Part shown: one piece after another, positions 34,954 through 46,090 of the stretch
Layout of the letters: every line of letters begins with the position of its first letter
Position numbering within the stretch: the first letter of the stretch is position 1
The notes under the pieces: generated by a model
The model's database searches: none
What the model saw: the letters and a program-made list of their open reading frames with translations, nothing else
Told to the model about the DNA's origin: nothing
Origin: Brachypterus glaber
Lineage: Eukaryota > Arthropoda > Insecta > Coleoptera > Kateretidae
Length of the DNA stretch: 64,000 nt
Direction: 5' to 3'
Assembly (NCBI GenBank): GCA_958510825.1
Contig: OY294047.1
Location: 35,809,747-35,873,746, forward strand
Translations under genes and position numbers: made by a program

Positions 34954-35677
34954 TATAAAGTTTACCGTGTGAAACCTACATGGGTGTCGTAATGAGCTTC
35001 ATTATGACACATATTGTTTTTTGTATTTTATTTCGTTTCATAAAAAACAGACCATTCAAAAAAATTCAAAACATTTGGTTGTAGGGTTTTAAAAATAGTA
35101 TAAAAACTCTTTTCATAATAGGTTTACATACAATGTAAAATTACCAGGATAGAAATATTTTAAAAAATAAGCAATATTTAAGTAAAACAAAAAATCGTAC
35201 CTAAGCTTTTGGTCGGTTTTTGCACAAATTTGAAGTTTTCTCAAAAAACCGCACGACGGATTTTGCTCTTGTTGGTATCGAATTAATCGTACGGATCCGG
35301 GGAATATTATTCAAGAGAAAATTTAGTGTTCTCGACTTTCGCATTTAAGGTGCATTCAAACACACCGTGCGGACTGACATTACACGAGTCAACAAAAAAA
35401 AAATTGTTCTTTGTCCTAAAGTTTATATTATGATTTTTCGGTTCACTATGCACAAAAACAAAAAGAAAATAAATTCTTTTGGTTTAAAGTTTGCTTTTGT
35501 GATAGTTGTGGTAATAATACTCATTTTCGAATTTTTTTATAAATTTCAATTAGTTTAAATACATTCAAAAATACCGCAAGATCTGAGTGGGGTTTTTACA
35601 TTCACGCAGTGCCTCCAGATGGCACTCAAGTGATAAACAACGATCAGGTGTTTTGTACATGTCGAGAAAACGTTAAA

Positions 35678-35722
35678 ATGACATCGCGAAAGTGTAAATA
35701 TGATGCTGATTCATTTTGCTAC
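35678..35722 (+). CDS. Possible first exon of a repetitive cysteine-motif protein (partial)
   Basis: An ATG opens MTSRKCKYDADSFCY and the sequence then reads GTAAGG, a good donor. Starts of this form, KCKxxxDxFCYVCG, are familiar from a large, often transposon-borne family of uncharacterised arthropod proteins; this is recall, not a search. The next exon, expected to begin with VCG, was not found. Ten bases after the exon a TIR element begins (35740-37505), so the copy may have been broken by it. It is very short, so chance cannot be excluded. Confidence 0.35.
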
Positions 35723-36150
35723 GTAAGGTAAATATCCCAATTATCGACCATGTCCCAATTATCGTCCACTTTCTTATATTTTCTAAAAAAATAAGAGAAT
35801 CGGGTCAAATTAACTTAATTTTCAATTTTTAATAAAATAATTGATATGTTGGCTATGTTTACTCAGATTAAGGGCAGCATTACTTTTCTGTATAATTTTA
35901 CACAAACGAATAAACTATCGCATGTCAACTGTAATACTATCTATATTGCACTTCTTAGTCAGTCAGATAAGTTCAGAGGTCTGAAGTAAATTGATATATC
36001 TGGGTTATTTTAATACATTTTAAGTAAAAATTTGGTTTTAGTAATTTGTAAACACATTATTAACTTTATTATGTAAAATTTTAGGATAAATCTCAGTTTT
36101 AATAAAAAAAATAAGCCGGACGATATCTGGGACAAGAAAATAAATCATTA

Positions 36151-36182
36151 CCCAATTATCGTCCGGGCGGACGATAATTGGG
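36151..36182. repeat. 15-bp-arm perfect inverted repeat
   Basis: CCCAATTATCGTCCG, two G bases, then CGGACGATAATTGGG. It is built from the terminal motif of the surrounding element. Confidence 0.9.
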
Positions 36183-36318
36183 CCAAGCTCAATTTAAGTT
36201 TATATAAACATAACTCCCAAAAAAATTAATATTTTTTAGGAATTTTCTCAAATATTAATTGTTAACATAACAAAGTTTAACAAGACCAATTATCGTCCTA
36301 ACATTTTTTCACAAATAA

Positions 36319-37445
36319 GTTTTTTTTTTTTTTTTTTTTTATTTATTTATACACACATACATTATTTTAATTACAGTGACATTATACAGTATTTTATCCT
36401 ACCTAATATGCCTAATATAATACTACCAGAACAACAAAAGTATTTTTTGTTAAATAGGTGAGATATGGTGTGTTAAAAAAGTATATCTCTTAGAAAATTA
36501 AATGTAAGTTTTTATATGTATATCACGGAAGCTATAAATAGCTTGTGTGTGATATACCCGTTTTTTATAACGAATTGTTTTCTTATTTAATTTTTATTAG
36601 AGTGGCAAGAAAATGAAACAGAAAAAATAATATTAGAAAACAGAAAAGGAACAAAAATTTTTTTTTCTATTTTTTTTCTCTCCAAAATAATTTAAATTTA
36701 AGTGTGAAAAAAAAAATGTGAAAAAATATGAAAAAATAAAAAAAATGTGAAAAAATATATACTTTCAATTTTAGAATTCTAAAATATAGAAGTAAAAGTC
36801 AAAACATCGAAAAAAATCAGCAAAAACAAAAATATATATTTTACAGCCCTTTTTAAGATCAAAAAGGGATACAAATCTTCCCATAGATTTTTTCTAATCA
36901 AATATACTAACTAATGCTAACTGGTTCTCTACAATCCAAATTTTTATTCTTTTTGTAAAAGATTTATATGAATAATTACCGGTTTTTAACTCAATCGGTA
37001 ACATATTGAATATTTTTTGTACATGATATGTAAAATTATTTATTCCAACTGCTTTCTTTACTTTATTTAGATTTGACTGAAGATTTTCCCTTTGCCTTGT
37101 ATCGTGCTGGTGATTTATAAGGTTAACGCATTGTTTGTTTTTAAAATAGTACTTTAACAAGGAAAGTAAGTAAAGTTCTTTAATATTCATTACCTCAAAT
37201 TCACTAAATAATTGCTCTGAAGAGTATCGTCGCGGCTTATTTAATATAATTTTAATTATCCTTTTTTGAATAACTTCTAGATTTTCACGAGTAGTTTTAC
37301 ATACCGCACCCCAAATAATTACCCCGTAATTTAAAATTGATTGACAAAACGCAAAATACATTATTTTCAGTAACTTAACTGATAAAATTTTTTTTAATGT
37401 GTTATAACAATAAATAGTTTTTCTTAATTTATCACACAAGCTTAA
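36319..37445 (-). mobile_element. 5'-truncated LINE with poly(A) end
   Basis: Read on the minus strand, it enters in the thumb region of ORF2 near 37445 and stops at 36894. After a 3' UTR it ends in an A-run (T-run at 36319-36342 on the plus strand). It is inserted in the CCCAATTATCG element. Confidence 0.7.
36894..37439 (-). CDS. LINE ORF2 C-terminus (reverse transcriptase thumb and tail)
   Basis: About 181 codons are uninterrupted. The segment FAFCQSILNYGVIIWGAVCK followed by NLEVIQKRIIKIIL is the conserved post-RT signature of I/Jockey/CR1-type LINEs. The C-terminal IFNMLPIELK and FTKRIKIWI motifs are the usual end of ORF2. All fingers and palm motifs are missing, so it cannot reverse transcribe. 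The frame remains open upstream of 37439 into flanking DNA, so no start codon is meaningful. The lack of stops suggests a fairly recent 5'-truncated insertion. Confidence 0.8.
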   Translation of the reverse strand: MCDKLRKTIYCYNTLKKILSVKLLKIMYFAFCQSILNYGVIIWGAVCKTTRENLEVIQKRIIKIILNKPRRYSSEQLFSEFEVMNIKELYLLSLLKYYFKNKQCVNLINHQHDTRQRENLQSNLNKVKKAVGINNFTYHVQKIFNMLPIELKTGNYSYKSFTKRIKIWIVENQLALVSIFD

Positions 37446-37470
37446 AAATAAACTTGCAAAAAGTGGACGA

Positions 37471-37556
37471 TAACTAGGACAAATATAGGACGCTAATTGG
37501 GAGAATCCACGTATACGTGGCTTGTCCCAATTAGCGTCCTATATTTGTCCTAGTTA
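37471..37556. repeat. Perfect 32-bp inverted repeat around a second palindrome
   Basis: The arms 37471-37502 and 37525-37556 are exact reverse complements, beginning TAACTAGGACAAATATAGGA. The 22-base spacer contains the 14-bp palindrome CCACGTATACGTGG (37507-37520). The right arm is followed by a TAA repeat. Confidence 0.92.
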
Positions 37557-37583
37557 TAATAATAATAATAATAATAATATTTA
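37553..37583. repeat. (TAA)n microsatellite
   Basis: About eight AAT units directly after the hairpin. They could be a LINE tail or an expanded target. Confidence 0.8.
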
Positions 37584-37883
37584 TTGGTACAAATGAAAGT
37601 AGTACCTTGTATATATATATATATACCCGATTTTACGACGTATCCAAACCCACTACACTTTTAGACAATCACACACCCATCATATATACTTGTTACGCTT
37701 CTTTTACCGTCACTTACAAACCCACTGCATATTCCCGCACTTTCAAGCCCATATTTGTATATTTTGTTATGTTTACGTCGTTCACAGACCTTACAGTGTT
37801 GCCGTTATTTATATATCTTATTATAAATGAAAACGGTTAAATTTCTTTAGATTTTAATAAAATAAATAAATTTTTTTACTACC

Positions 37884-40290
37884 GGGCGTGAAGATGGATT
37901 TTAACTATTAGAATCAGTTTCAGCGACCTCGAAAACTCTAATATTTCAATTTTTACAAAAAAATTGTAAACACCCAACCATGGTCAGAATTTTATTATTA
38001 TCAGATTTAGTTTTATCGACCTCAAAACTCCTCAATATAATAATTTTCACGGAAGTATAATCATTTAAAAATAGTTACCCCGGGGGCGGAATTGGCAGAT
38101 TTTCACGAAAATTTTGTGAATACTTAAAAAATCATCCCCCACCCCCTGGAGGGTATAATTAAAAAAAAATATCATATACCCAGTTTCACAAAAATATTAT
38201 AAATATTTAAAAATAATTACCTTCCACCCTCGCGGGTGGAGATAGATTCGTTATCATCAGATTCCGTTTTAGCGACCTCAAAAACACCTATATACCAATT
38301 TTCACGAAAATATTGTAAAAATTTAAAAATAATTACCCCCTTACCCCCGTGGAGGTGGAATTAATTTTTTTATTAGATTAAGTTTTAGCTACCTCAAAAC
38401 CCCCTTTATACCAATTTTCACGAAAATATTGTAAAAATTTAAAAATAATTGGGGTTATTGTTTTTGTTATCAGATTCAATTTTAGCTACCTCAAAAACCT
38501 CTATATACCAAACATTAGGAAAATGTTGTAAAAATTTAAAAATAATTACCCCTTGGGTAAAGTTATTTTTTTTTGTTATCATATTCGGTTTTATCTACCT
38601 CAAAACCCCTATAAACCAATTTTCACGAAAATATTGTAAACATTTAAAAATAATTACCCCTTCACCCGCCGGGGGTATAGTTAAATTTTTTTTGTTATTA
38701 TATTTAGTTTTATCTACCTCAAAATCCCCTATATACCAATTTTCATGAAAATATTGTAAATATTTGAAAATAATTACCAACTTGCCCCCACGGGGGGGGG
38801 GAGTTATTGTTTTTTTGTTATTAGATTTAGTTTTATCTCAAAATCCCCTATAAATTAATTTTCACGAAAATATTGTAAACATTTAAAAATAATTACTACC
38901 TCACCCCCGCGGGGTTTTAATTTTTTTTTGTTATCTGATTCAGTTTTATCTACCTTAAAAGCCCCTATATACTAATTTTCACGAAAATATTGTAAACATT
39001 TAAAAATAATTAGTCCAAACCCCGCGGGTGTAGTTATTTTTTTTATCAGATTAAGTTTTAGCTACCTTAATAGCCCTTGTATACCAAATTCCACGAAAAT
39101 ATTATGAACATTTAAAAATAATTACCCCCTCACTTCTGCGGGGATAGAGTTATAAAATTTTTGTTATCAGATTCAATTTTAGCTACCTCAAAAACCTCTA
39201 TATACCAATTTTTATGAAAATATTGTAAATATTTAAAAATAATTACCCCTTACCCCCCAGGGGTGGAGTTATTTTTTTTTATATCAAGTTCAGTTTTATC
39301 TACTTCAGAAACCCCTATATACCAATTTTAACGAAAATATTGTAAACATTTAAAAATAATTACTCCCTCAACCCCGCGGGGGTAGAATTATTTTTTTTTG
39401 TTATCAGATTAAGTTTTAGCTACCTTAAAAGCCCTTATTTTCAGGAAAATATTGTGAACATTTAAAAATAATTACCCCCTCACATCCGCGGGGGTAGAGT
39501 TAAAAATGTTTTGTTATCAGATTCAATTTTAGCTACCTCAAAAGCTCTATATACCAATTTTCACGAATATATTGTAAAAATTAAAAAATAAATACCCCGT
39601 CACCTCCCGGGGGTGGAGTTAATTTTTTTTGTTAACAGATTCAGCTTGAGCTACCTCAAAAATCCCTATATACAATTTTACACCAAAACATTGCACACAT
39701 TTAAAAAATAATTACGCCTTCACCCCCGCGGGGGTGGAGATAATTTTTTTGTTACCAGATTCAGTTTTAGCTACCTTGAAAATCCCCATATATCAATTTT
39801 TACGAAAATATTTAAATATTTAAAAATTATTATCCCCTCACTCCCGCGGGGATGGAGTTAAACTTTTATTGCTGATTCAATTTTAGGTACCTCAAAAACC
39901 CCTATATACCAATTTTCACGAAAATATCGTAAGCATTTAAAAATAATTACCCTCTCACCACCGCGGGGGTGGAATAAATTTTTTTCGTAATTAGACTCAG
40001 TATTAGCTACCTCAAAAACCCTTATACCAATTTTCACGAAAATATTGTAAACATTTTAAAGTAATTACACCCTCACTCCCACGGGGCCTCGTGGGTGTGG
40101 GGTTAATTTTTTTTGTTATCAGATTCAGTTTAAGCTACCTAAAAATCCCCTTAATACTAATTTTCACGAAAATATTGTAAAAATTTAAAAATAATTACCC
40201 CCTCAGCCCCGCAGGGGTAGAGTTAGATTTTTTTTATCAGATTTAATTTCAGCAACCTCAAAAACTCCTAAATGATAACCTTCAAATTTT
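37884..40290. repeat. Satellite array A, about 21 units of ~115 bp
   Basis: Each unit contains, in order, a CCCC(G)CGGGGGTGGAGTTA hairpin, a T-run, ATCAGATTCAGTTTTAGCTA, CCTCAAAAACCCC, TATATACCAATTTTCACGAA and AATATTGTAAACATTTAAAA. Length and GC of the hairpin vary between units. Reading frames through the array (for example 38449-38748) are periodic artefacts. Confidence 0.92.
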
Positions 40291-40540
40291 TGTGAAAAAA
40301 ATATTATATTTTCCCCATTTGCCCCCCTTGACCGTCCCAATGTTTACCAAAAACAACCCCGAGCGTTGACTTTTGGTAAAATACCTGTATGCCAAATTTC
40401 AATTCTATAGCTTAAAGCGTTCTTAAGTTAAATCCCACAAGATTTCCTGGACAGAACGACCGACCGATCAACTGACCGACCCACATTTTTTTTTGCTCGA
40501 AATTTTTTACGAATACAAGGCTTTCCAACATTTTAAAAAT
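40290..40540 (+). repeat. Array-flanking block, copy 1
   Basis: Contains CCAAAAACAACCCCGAGCG, ACCTGTATGCCAAATTTCAA, AGCTTAAAGCGTTCTTAAGT and a GACCGACCGATC motif. It recurs in the same orientation at 41215-41530. Confidence 0.75.
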
Positions 40541-40544
40541 GTTC

Positions 40545-41160
40545 AAATATACCAATTTTAACGAATACTACCCCCGCCCTTCAGGGGGTGGTTAGAATTT
40601 TTTCATTATCAGATTCACTTTTAGCAACCTCAATATACGTATATTGGTATATACCAATTTTTACGAAAACTACCCCCGCCCCTCAGTGGGTGGAGTTAGA
40701 ATTTTTTTATTATCAGATTCACTTTTAGCAACCTTAAAAACACCAATATACCAATTTTCACGAAAACTACCCCCCGCCCCTCAGGAGGTGGAGTTAGAAT
40801 TTTTTTATTATCAGATTTAATTTCAGGAACCTCAAAAACCTCAATATACCAATTTTCACGAAAAACTACCCCCGTCCCTCAGGGGATAGAATTCGAATTT
40901 TATTATTATCAGATTCACTTTCAGCAACCTCAAAAACCCCAATATACTAATTTTCACAAAAACTACCCCGCCCCTCTGGGGGTGGAGTTAGAATTTTTTT
41001 ATTTTATTATCAGATTTACTTTTAGCAACCTTAAAAACCCCAATATCCCAATTTTTACGAAAACCACCCCTCCGACACTCAGGGGGTGGAATTAAAAATA
41101 TTTTATTATTAATTTTGACAAAAATATTGAAAACATTTAAAAATATTTACCCTCTCACCC
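40545..41160. repeat. Satellite array B, six units of ~100 bp
   Basis: Each unit reads CCAATTTTCACGAAAACTAC, then CCCCGCCCCTCAGGGGGTGG, then AGTTAGAATTTTTT, then ATTATCAGATTCACTTT, then AGCAACCTCAAAAACC. It is related to array A but shorter and with a different hairpin. The same unit type is at 6005-6310. Confidence 0.88.
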
Positions 41161-41214
41161 CCGCGGGGGTAAAGTTAGCAAATTTTTATTATTAGATTTA
41201 ATTTCAGCAACCTT

Positions 41215-41530
41215 AAAAACCCCTATAAAGCAATTATCAAATTTTTGTAAAATAAAACGTATTTTCCCCCCTTGCCGCACCGCAATGTTAGCCAAAAACA
41301 ATCCCGAGCGAGAACTTCTGGTACCATACCTGTATGCCAAATTTTAAGTCTCTAGCTTAAAGCGTTCTTAAGTTACCGTTTACACAAAATTTCCCGAACA
41401 GGCCGATCCACCGATCGACAATTTTTTTTTGCTCGAAATTGATTTATATTGACATAAAACGTCATAAAACGCAAAAACACGCAAAAAAAATTGATCCAAT
41501 ACACCGCTTTCCAAATATTGAATATTTTCA
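41215..41530 (+). repeat. Array-flanking block, copy 2
   Basis: A direct repeat of 40290-40540, diverged (about three quarters identical by eye). The order array-block-array-block suggests duplication of a composite unit. Confidence 0.7.
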
Positions 41531-41535
41531 TAATG

Positions 41536-41790
41536 GGAAAGCAAAAACAAATAAAATGCGCTGTTGACAAGTTTAGGGGTTGGGTTCGTCGCATATTTAA
41601 GCGGAATTATATACGATATACAGATTTTACAGAAGCGCCCCCTACCTATACAAACCCTGAACTAAAATTGTATAAAAACCGTCGAGTTGATGCATTTTTA
41701 CGTCCAGACCAAATTTGTCTCCCACTCTTCCCTACTCCTAATACGTACTTTAGCATGGTCAAACGTTTTCACACCCGGGCCCGGGTGTGA
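41536..41790 (+). CDS. Unknown basic 84-residue ORF, doubtful
   Basis: The frame begins ATGGGAAAGCAA and is open to a TGA at 41790. The product is basic and has balanced, protein-like composition (CAVDKFRGWVRRIFKRNYIR, then a PPTYTNPELKLYKNRR stretch), unlike the A/T-homopolymer frames elsewhere here. There is no recognised domain and no visible signal peptide. The last seven codons are a 22-bp perfect palindrome, so the 3' end may be repeat-derived. It directly follows the satellite block. It could be a fragment of a transposon or viral gene, or chance. Confidence 0.25.
   Translation, partial: GKQKQIKCAVDKFRGWVRRIFKRNYIRYTDFTEAPPTYTNPELKLYKNRRVDAFLRPDQICLPLFPTPNTYFSMVKRFHTRARV
41769..41790. 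repeat. 22-bp perfect GC-rich palindrome
   Basis: TCACACCCGGG followed by its exact reverse complement. It contains the stop codon of the unknown ORF. Confidence 0.95.
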
Positions 41791-41885
41791 GTCCGTCGAT
41801 TTTGGTCTGTGTACGTCGTAAACATACCTCATTTTGGTTTGTATAAACACAATAACCAATGTATATATATATATATAATATATAT

Positions 41886-42539
41886 ATATTTCCCCTTCCC
41901 TTAAGTTAGAACATAAAAAATTGCCAATTATTTGAAGATTTTGCGAAAATTTATTGAAAATGGGCATATTTAAAAGGACATTACTTCCTTAGGAATGATT
42001 TTTTGACCAAGGTGCATATAAACCTTTTCTATTTTCTATGTTTTTAATGTTAAATAACCACTCATTACTAAAATATTTGTTTTTTGCTTTATATTTTTTA
42101 ATTTTTTTATTTTTGGTTCTTCATGCGTAAAAATTTACTTTTAAATGCATTTATCTTTAAAACGGTTAAACCTGCGATGTTAAACCACAAAAACTTTTTT
42201 GTGTATTTTTACATAAAAAAGTAGTATTCCAACCAAAAAATCAAAAAAAAAGTACACCGAAAAAAGTTTTAGGCAAAAAACAGAAAATCCACCCGGTTTC
42301 TAATCGAAATTAATTTTTTTTACTCAACTTGAGGGAAAAAATTATGTTTTCTGTATAGTCATGTAGGTTAACATGTATATATGCTTATATACTAATATAT
42401 AATTTTGCAGATTTTTTATTTAAAACTATTTTTTATGCACTTTTAAAAACTTGCAAAAATGAAATTTTCGCAAAATCTTCAAATAATTGGCGATTTTTTC
42501 ATGTTCTAACTTAAGGGGAGGGGGATATAATTGTTTTAG
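41886..42539. mobile_element. 654-bp element with ~65-bp inverted ends
   Basis: The left end TATTTCCCCTTCCCTTAAGT, then TAGAACAT, and further inward GCCAATTATTTGAAGATTTT, is mirrored at 42450-42539 with few mismatches. There is no coding capacity. Confidence 0.75.
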
Positions 42540-43004
42540 TTCTTAAATTTAGTATTGTTTCTAAATATTACCAAAGAAACCCTCCAAAATTTCCTCAATT
42601 TTTATCGGTATCAGTTTTTATCAAAAAAACAGGTACCGATTTTTTTTTAAGTTTGAGTGCTTTGAGCTGACTCTAAACATTTATCGATTTGGCTTATTTT
42701 TGAGTGGCCACTGTTTTTTACAAAGGAGCAACTTTTAACCCAGAGAGCGTTTTTGATTTCGAAAACCGCGATTTTTTGACACACCTTATTACTACTCAAA
42801 AAAAACCTTTTTTGATCTGTCTAAAAAAGTGTATCTTTTACGATTTTCTTTCAAATGGGAATTGATTTCTGATGTCATCAGTTATGTTTTAGTCCAAAAA
42901 ATGTAGGGTCCACGAAATTTTTATTTAAAATCGCTCAAGTGAACCGTGATTAGGCGACATCACTAAAAATAATAGCCTTTAAAAAGGTTGCTTATTTTTT
43001 AATG
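42540..43004. other. Gene-free stretch
   Basis: AT-rich, no frame or repeat recognised. Confidence 0.4.
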
Positions 43005-43115
43005 ATACAAATTTGTATCCAAGAATTTTTTGTCTATGACGATTTTTGAAATTTTTTGAAAATTTCACTACCGCATAATATTATTCTAGCGCAGGCGCGG
43101 TGAATAATAAAACAA
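43005..43115 (-). repeat. Family A terminal fragment
   Basis: Ends in the hairpin ATTATTCTAGCGCAGGCGCG, then GTGAATAAT. The inner part (ACAAATTTGTATCCAAGAAT, TTTTTTGTCTATGACG) matches the copy at 63250-63290 and shows that copy's site before insertion of a family C MITE. Confidence 0.7.
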
Positions 43116-43690
43116 ACAAGGGCGCTAGCAGCTTAGGTTTTAAACCTAAATTCTATTTGGAAAAATTTATTTTTATTTTTTTACTTTTTGTTAAATTTTT
43201 TCAAAAATTTTTTTTTTCTGAAAAATGTATAAGGGTTTAGAGTACAAATACAGAAATTAAAGAATTTTTTTTAAAGAAGAGTAAAAAAGTATATTTCCAT
43301 TTTTTTAAATTAAGGTTTAAATCTATAAAGAATAAGATTGGACGAAAGAAACAAAGATAAAAGATGTTTTGCGAATATGAACCCTGGAACTGAGGCTTAG
43401 TTGATTTGATATCCATATTAGCTGAAACCAAAACACAAGAAAATAAATCAAATAATCAATATTTTTTTATATATTTTTTGGGAGAAGTCTTCTCGCTCAT
43501 CCGAGACAGAAAATTATAATTTTCACACGTAAATCTTGCTAAACCAAGATATTTATGAGAAAGCTTAATGTTAAGGAGAATTTGATTGAGAGTTATGTCC
43601 CAAAACAATGCCTATTTAATTTATTCATGCCCATTGATGCCCGAAAGAGCTTCTTTCATTTGTTCGGCTTTATTATACTCTCCGCTGCTT
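43116..43690. other. Gene-free stretch
   Basis: No supported gene; small AT-rich frames only. Confidence 0.4.
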
Positions 43691-43719
43691 CAAGGCAGAG
43701 TTGGAAAACAAAAGTCAAT

Positions 43720-44215
43720 AACCGGTTTTCGGTTAACCGGTTGCGGAAATTCTTTCAGACCAGTTTTCGATTAAAACTCGAAAGCAGTAACCGGTTAAAA
43801 CCGGTTTGAACCGGTTTTTCTGTTAACACATTAAATAAAAAAAAGTTCATACCTGCTGTAAAAAAATGGGTTACCCCTGACAGAAATTTTAATGACTAAT
43901 AAAAAAAAGGTCCTTAGGGGACGTTCAAGTATTACGTAACGCAAAATTTGGCCATTTCGCCTAGATCATTACGTAATACTTATATCTAAAAAAAGAAAAA
44001 AGCCTTATCCCTGACAGAAATTTTAATGAATAAAAAAAGTCCTCGTCTACCTCTGAAGAGAGTTTTTTCCCTTGGATTTGGCAATTTGACCACTTTCCAT
44101 AAGAAAACCGCTTAAAATCCAACAATAACCGGTTTTTCTAAATACTCGTAACCGGTCTAAAAAAACGGTTTTTTTTCGCAATAAACGGTTGTGATCGATA
44201 ACCGGTTTTAAGTTT
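43720..44215. repeat. ACCGGTT-rich region
   Basis: ACCGGTT/AACCGGT motifs recur many times in both orientations in two clusters (43720-43820 and 44100-44215), separated by unrelated sequence that includes a family C fragment. Cause unknown. Confidence 0.6.
43918..43980. mobile_element. Family C MITE, very short copy
   Basis: GACGTTCAAGTATTACGTAA and the inverse ATTACGTAATACTT stand about 60 bases apart. It is the shortest copy of this MITE here. Confidence 0.65.
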
Positions 44216-46090
44216 TCTATCCCCAAATTTAATTCGTAGTTTTAATCGTAATTTATTTATTTTATTTTTATTTATTTATTTATGTATTTTATATTACAAA
44301 AGCATGGAGAGCCACAAATAAGTTACAAAACTTTTGCTTCATTAATAAATAAATTACAGTAATTAAGCAGGCCTACGCCCGCCTCCCCCTAACCACATTG
44401 AAAATGTTTGGTAAAATAAAGAAAAACTTGAATAGTTAAGGTAAATTCTTTATCAAAAATAGGGTAAGTATTTGAGCTGATGAGCTTTTTTTTGTGGTCA
44501 TTATCGGCTTTTCTAGGAAAAAAGTTAGATGTTATATATTTTTTTTTTAAAAAGATCGAAAGGTTGGAAAAATTTTGCTTTACCCCTCCCCCCCCCATAA
44601 ATTGCCTCCGCTAAGGCTCTGACCCTATCTATCTATTTAGGTAACATCATGAGTTGAGTTCAGTTACCCTTTAAGTCAAATTTTACTTTAATGTTAAAAG
44701 TCTTTCTCATACCTATTAGATATTTTACACGATATTTGATTGACATTATTACAATAGTTTAGAATAGATAATAAGGTTTAATAGGTTCAGGAAAAAGTAG
44801 GGTAGTGACATGGTTGTGAAAAGTTTTTCCAACCATGTCCCGGACCATTTGGGGCTGTGATAAGTCTAGTTATACGACTTTCTCACATTTACTGCTACCG
44901 GAATTCCTAAATGAAATAGCATTATAAACATCACACAAATGAAGTTTGTTAAGTTTAATGTCATTTTATTTAGGGTACCTAACTAACACTATTAAAGACT
45001 ATCCACTTTAAAAAGAGTAAACTTTGGAATGCCAAGCATTAGGTACATATTTTCATGGCTTCTTGTGATTTTAGATGAAAGGAAAGGAATTCAAAGTTTG
45101 TTATTTCTTTCGTGCGTGTTTTTTTTTAGGCAGAAAACACCATTTTCCTGTTTCTGTATTGAATTTTCATGAAACAGGACCTTTGTCGAATTTTAAATGT
45201 GGACATAAATGTAATTTTCTCATGTTCTTGTTGTTTCGTTTCGCTTGTACTTTCGTTTGACAAATTTTAAGTACAGGGGAATTAAAAATAAACGATTTTT
45301 TGCTGACAGTCCTTTATTTACTGTTGACGATAACAAATTATTAATATGCCAACATAAAATCGTGCTTTTTTATAAATTTCGAATCGTATTTAAAAAAAAT
45401 GTATTCGGTTATAAGAAAAAATGGTAAAAAATCATCATCGCCATCCATATAGTACTATATCTAAGAAAATATGGAGCATCACCATGATGGTGAGTTCCAA
45501 GGGTGATAAGTTCAAATTATATTACTGCAATAAGTTGTTAACTTATTCGAAATATCAATAAAATTGACTGCTTTTGAACCATATAATATATACAGTTATT
45601 TGAAGTTTTTAATAATATTTTTTTTTTTTCAGGTATGATCTAATTACGCTCAGATCGCATATTGTATGGCTATGTGAGTATGATTGAACTTTTCATTGAT
45701 GCATTTTTTAGTTTTTATTTTTGATGCTCATAACGTGAAATTATCTCTTTAACTGCAATTTTCTCGAAAACGGTTGGTTCTACGGTAAATTTATTTCTGA
45801 ACCACTCTGTATAGCAGCAAGTTGTTTGGGTAATTTTGTTTTTTTAATGTTGGCAATATTTTCGGTACTTATTTTGGTTATTGTGTGTAAACGCTTTGGA
45901 TTTAATGGAAATTAAGAAATACCGTATTTATCACTACGGTAGTTGTTTATCGTGTAAACGCAGTCACTAATGGTATAACTAATTTAATATTATTGTCATT
46001 AGGATCTTTCGCTTATCTATAGATAAAGTAATAAATAAAGATAATATCGTATATTATATTTTATCACGATTAATATTTTTCACACTAATA
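44216..46090. other. Gene-free stretch with two retroelement ends
   Basis: At 44221-44400 an ATTT-rich tract and a block ending in a CCTACGCCCGCC motif look like a LINE 3' end on the minus strand. At 44692-44790 there is a second copy of the block seen at 3233-3320. No gene is supported in 44800-46090. Confidence 0.35.

Larger units (their letters stand above)
33215..35375. mobile_element. Foldback-type element with ~480-bp inverted arms
   Basis: Starting CGGACACGGTGGGTTTGAAT, the left arm runs to about 33700. Its diverged reverse complement occupies about 34945-35375. Matching points include TCCGTACGATTAATT, AGAGCAAAATCCGTC and GTGTCATAAT-AAGCTCATT-type sequence. No transposase is seen. Two other repeats are nested in the spacer (34141-34564 and 34609-34953). 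Confidence 0.7.
35740..37505. mobile_element. TIR element with CCCAATTATCG ends, interrupted by a LINE
   Basis: The left end reads CCCAATTATCGACCATGTCC, then CAATTATCGTCCACTTT. The right end in reverse complement reads CCCAATTAGCGTCC, then TAGTTATCGTCCACTTT. Internal copies of the motif occur at 36151 and 36287. The minus-strand LINE at about 36319-37445 lies inside. Confidence 0.55.

Noticed and set aside
38449..38748. 99-codon ORF
   Set aside because: It runs through three satellite units; unit periodicity divisible by three keeps the frame open.
37884..40290. CRISPR-like array of repeats
   Set aside because: Units are contiguous and diverge throughout, without distinct spacers, and the context is eukaryotic.
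45075..45427. Two ORFs of about 60 codons
   Set aside because: Aromatic- and Lys-rich, overlapping in different frames, with no similarity to known families.
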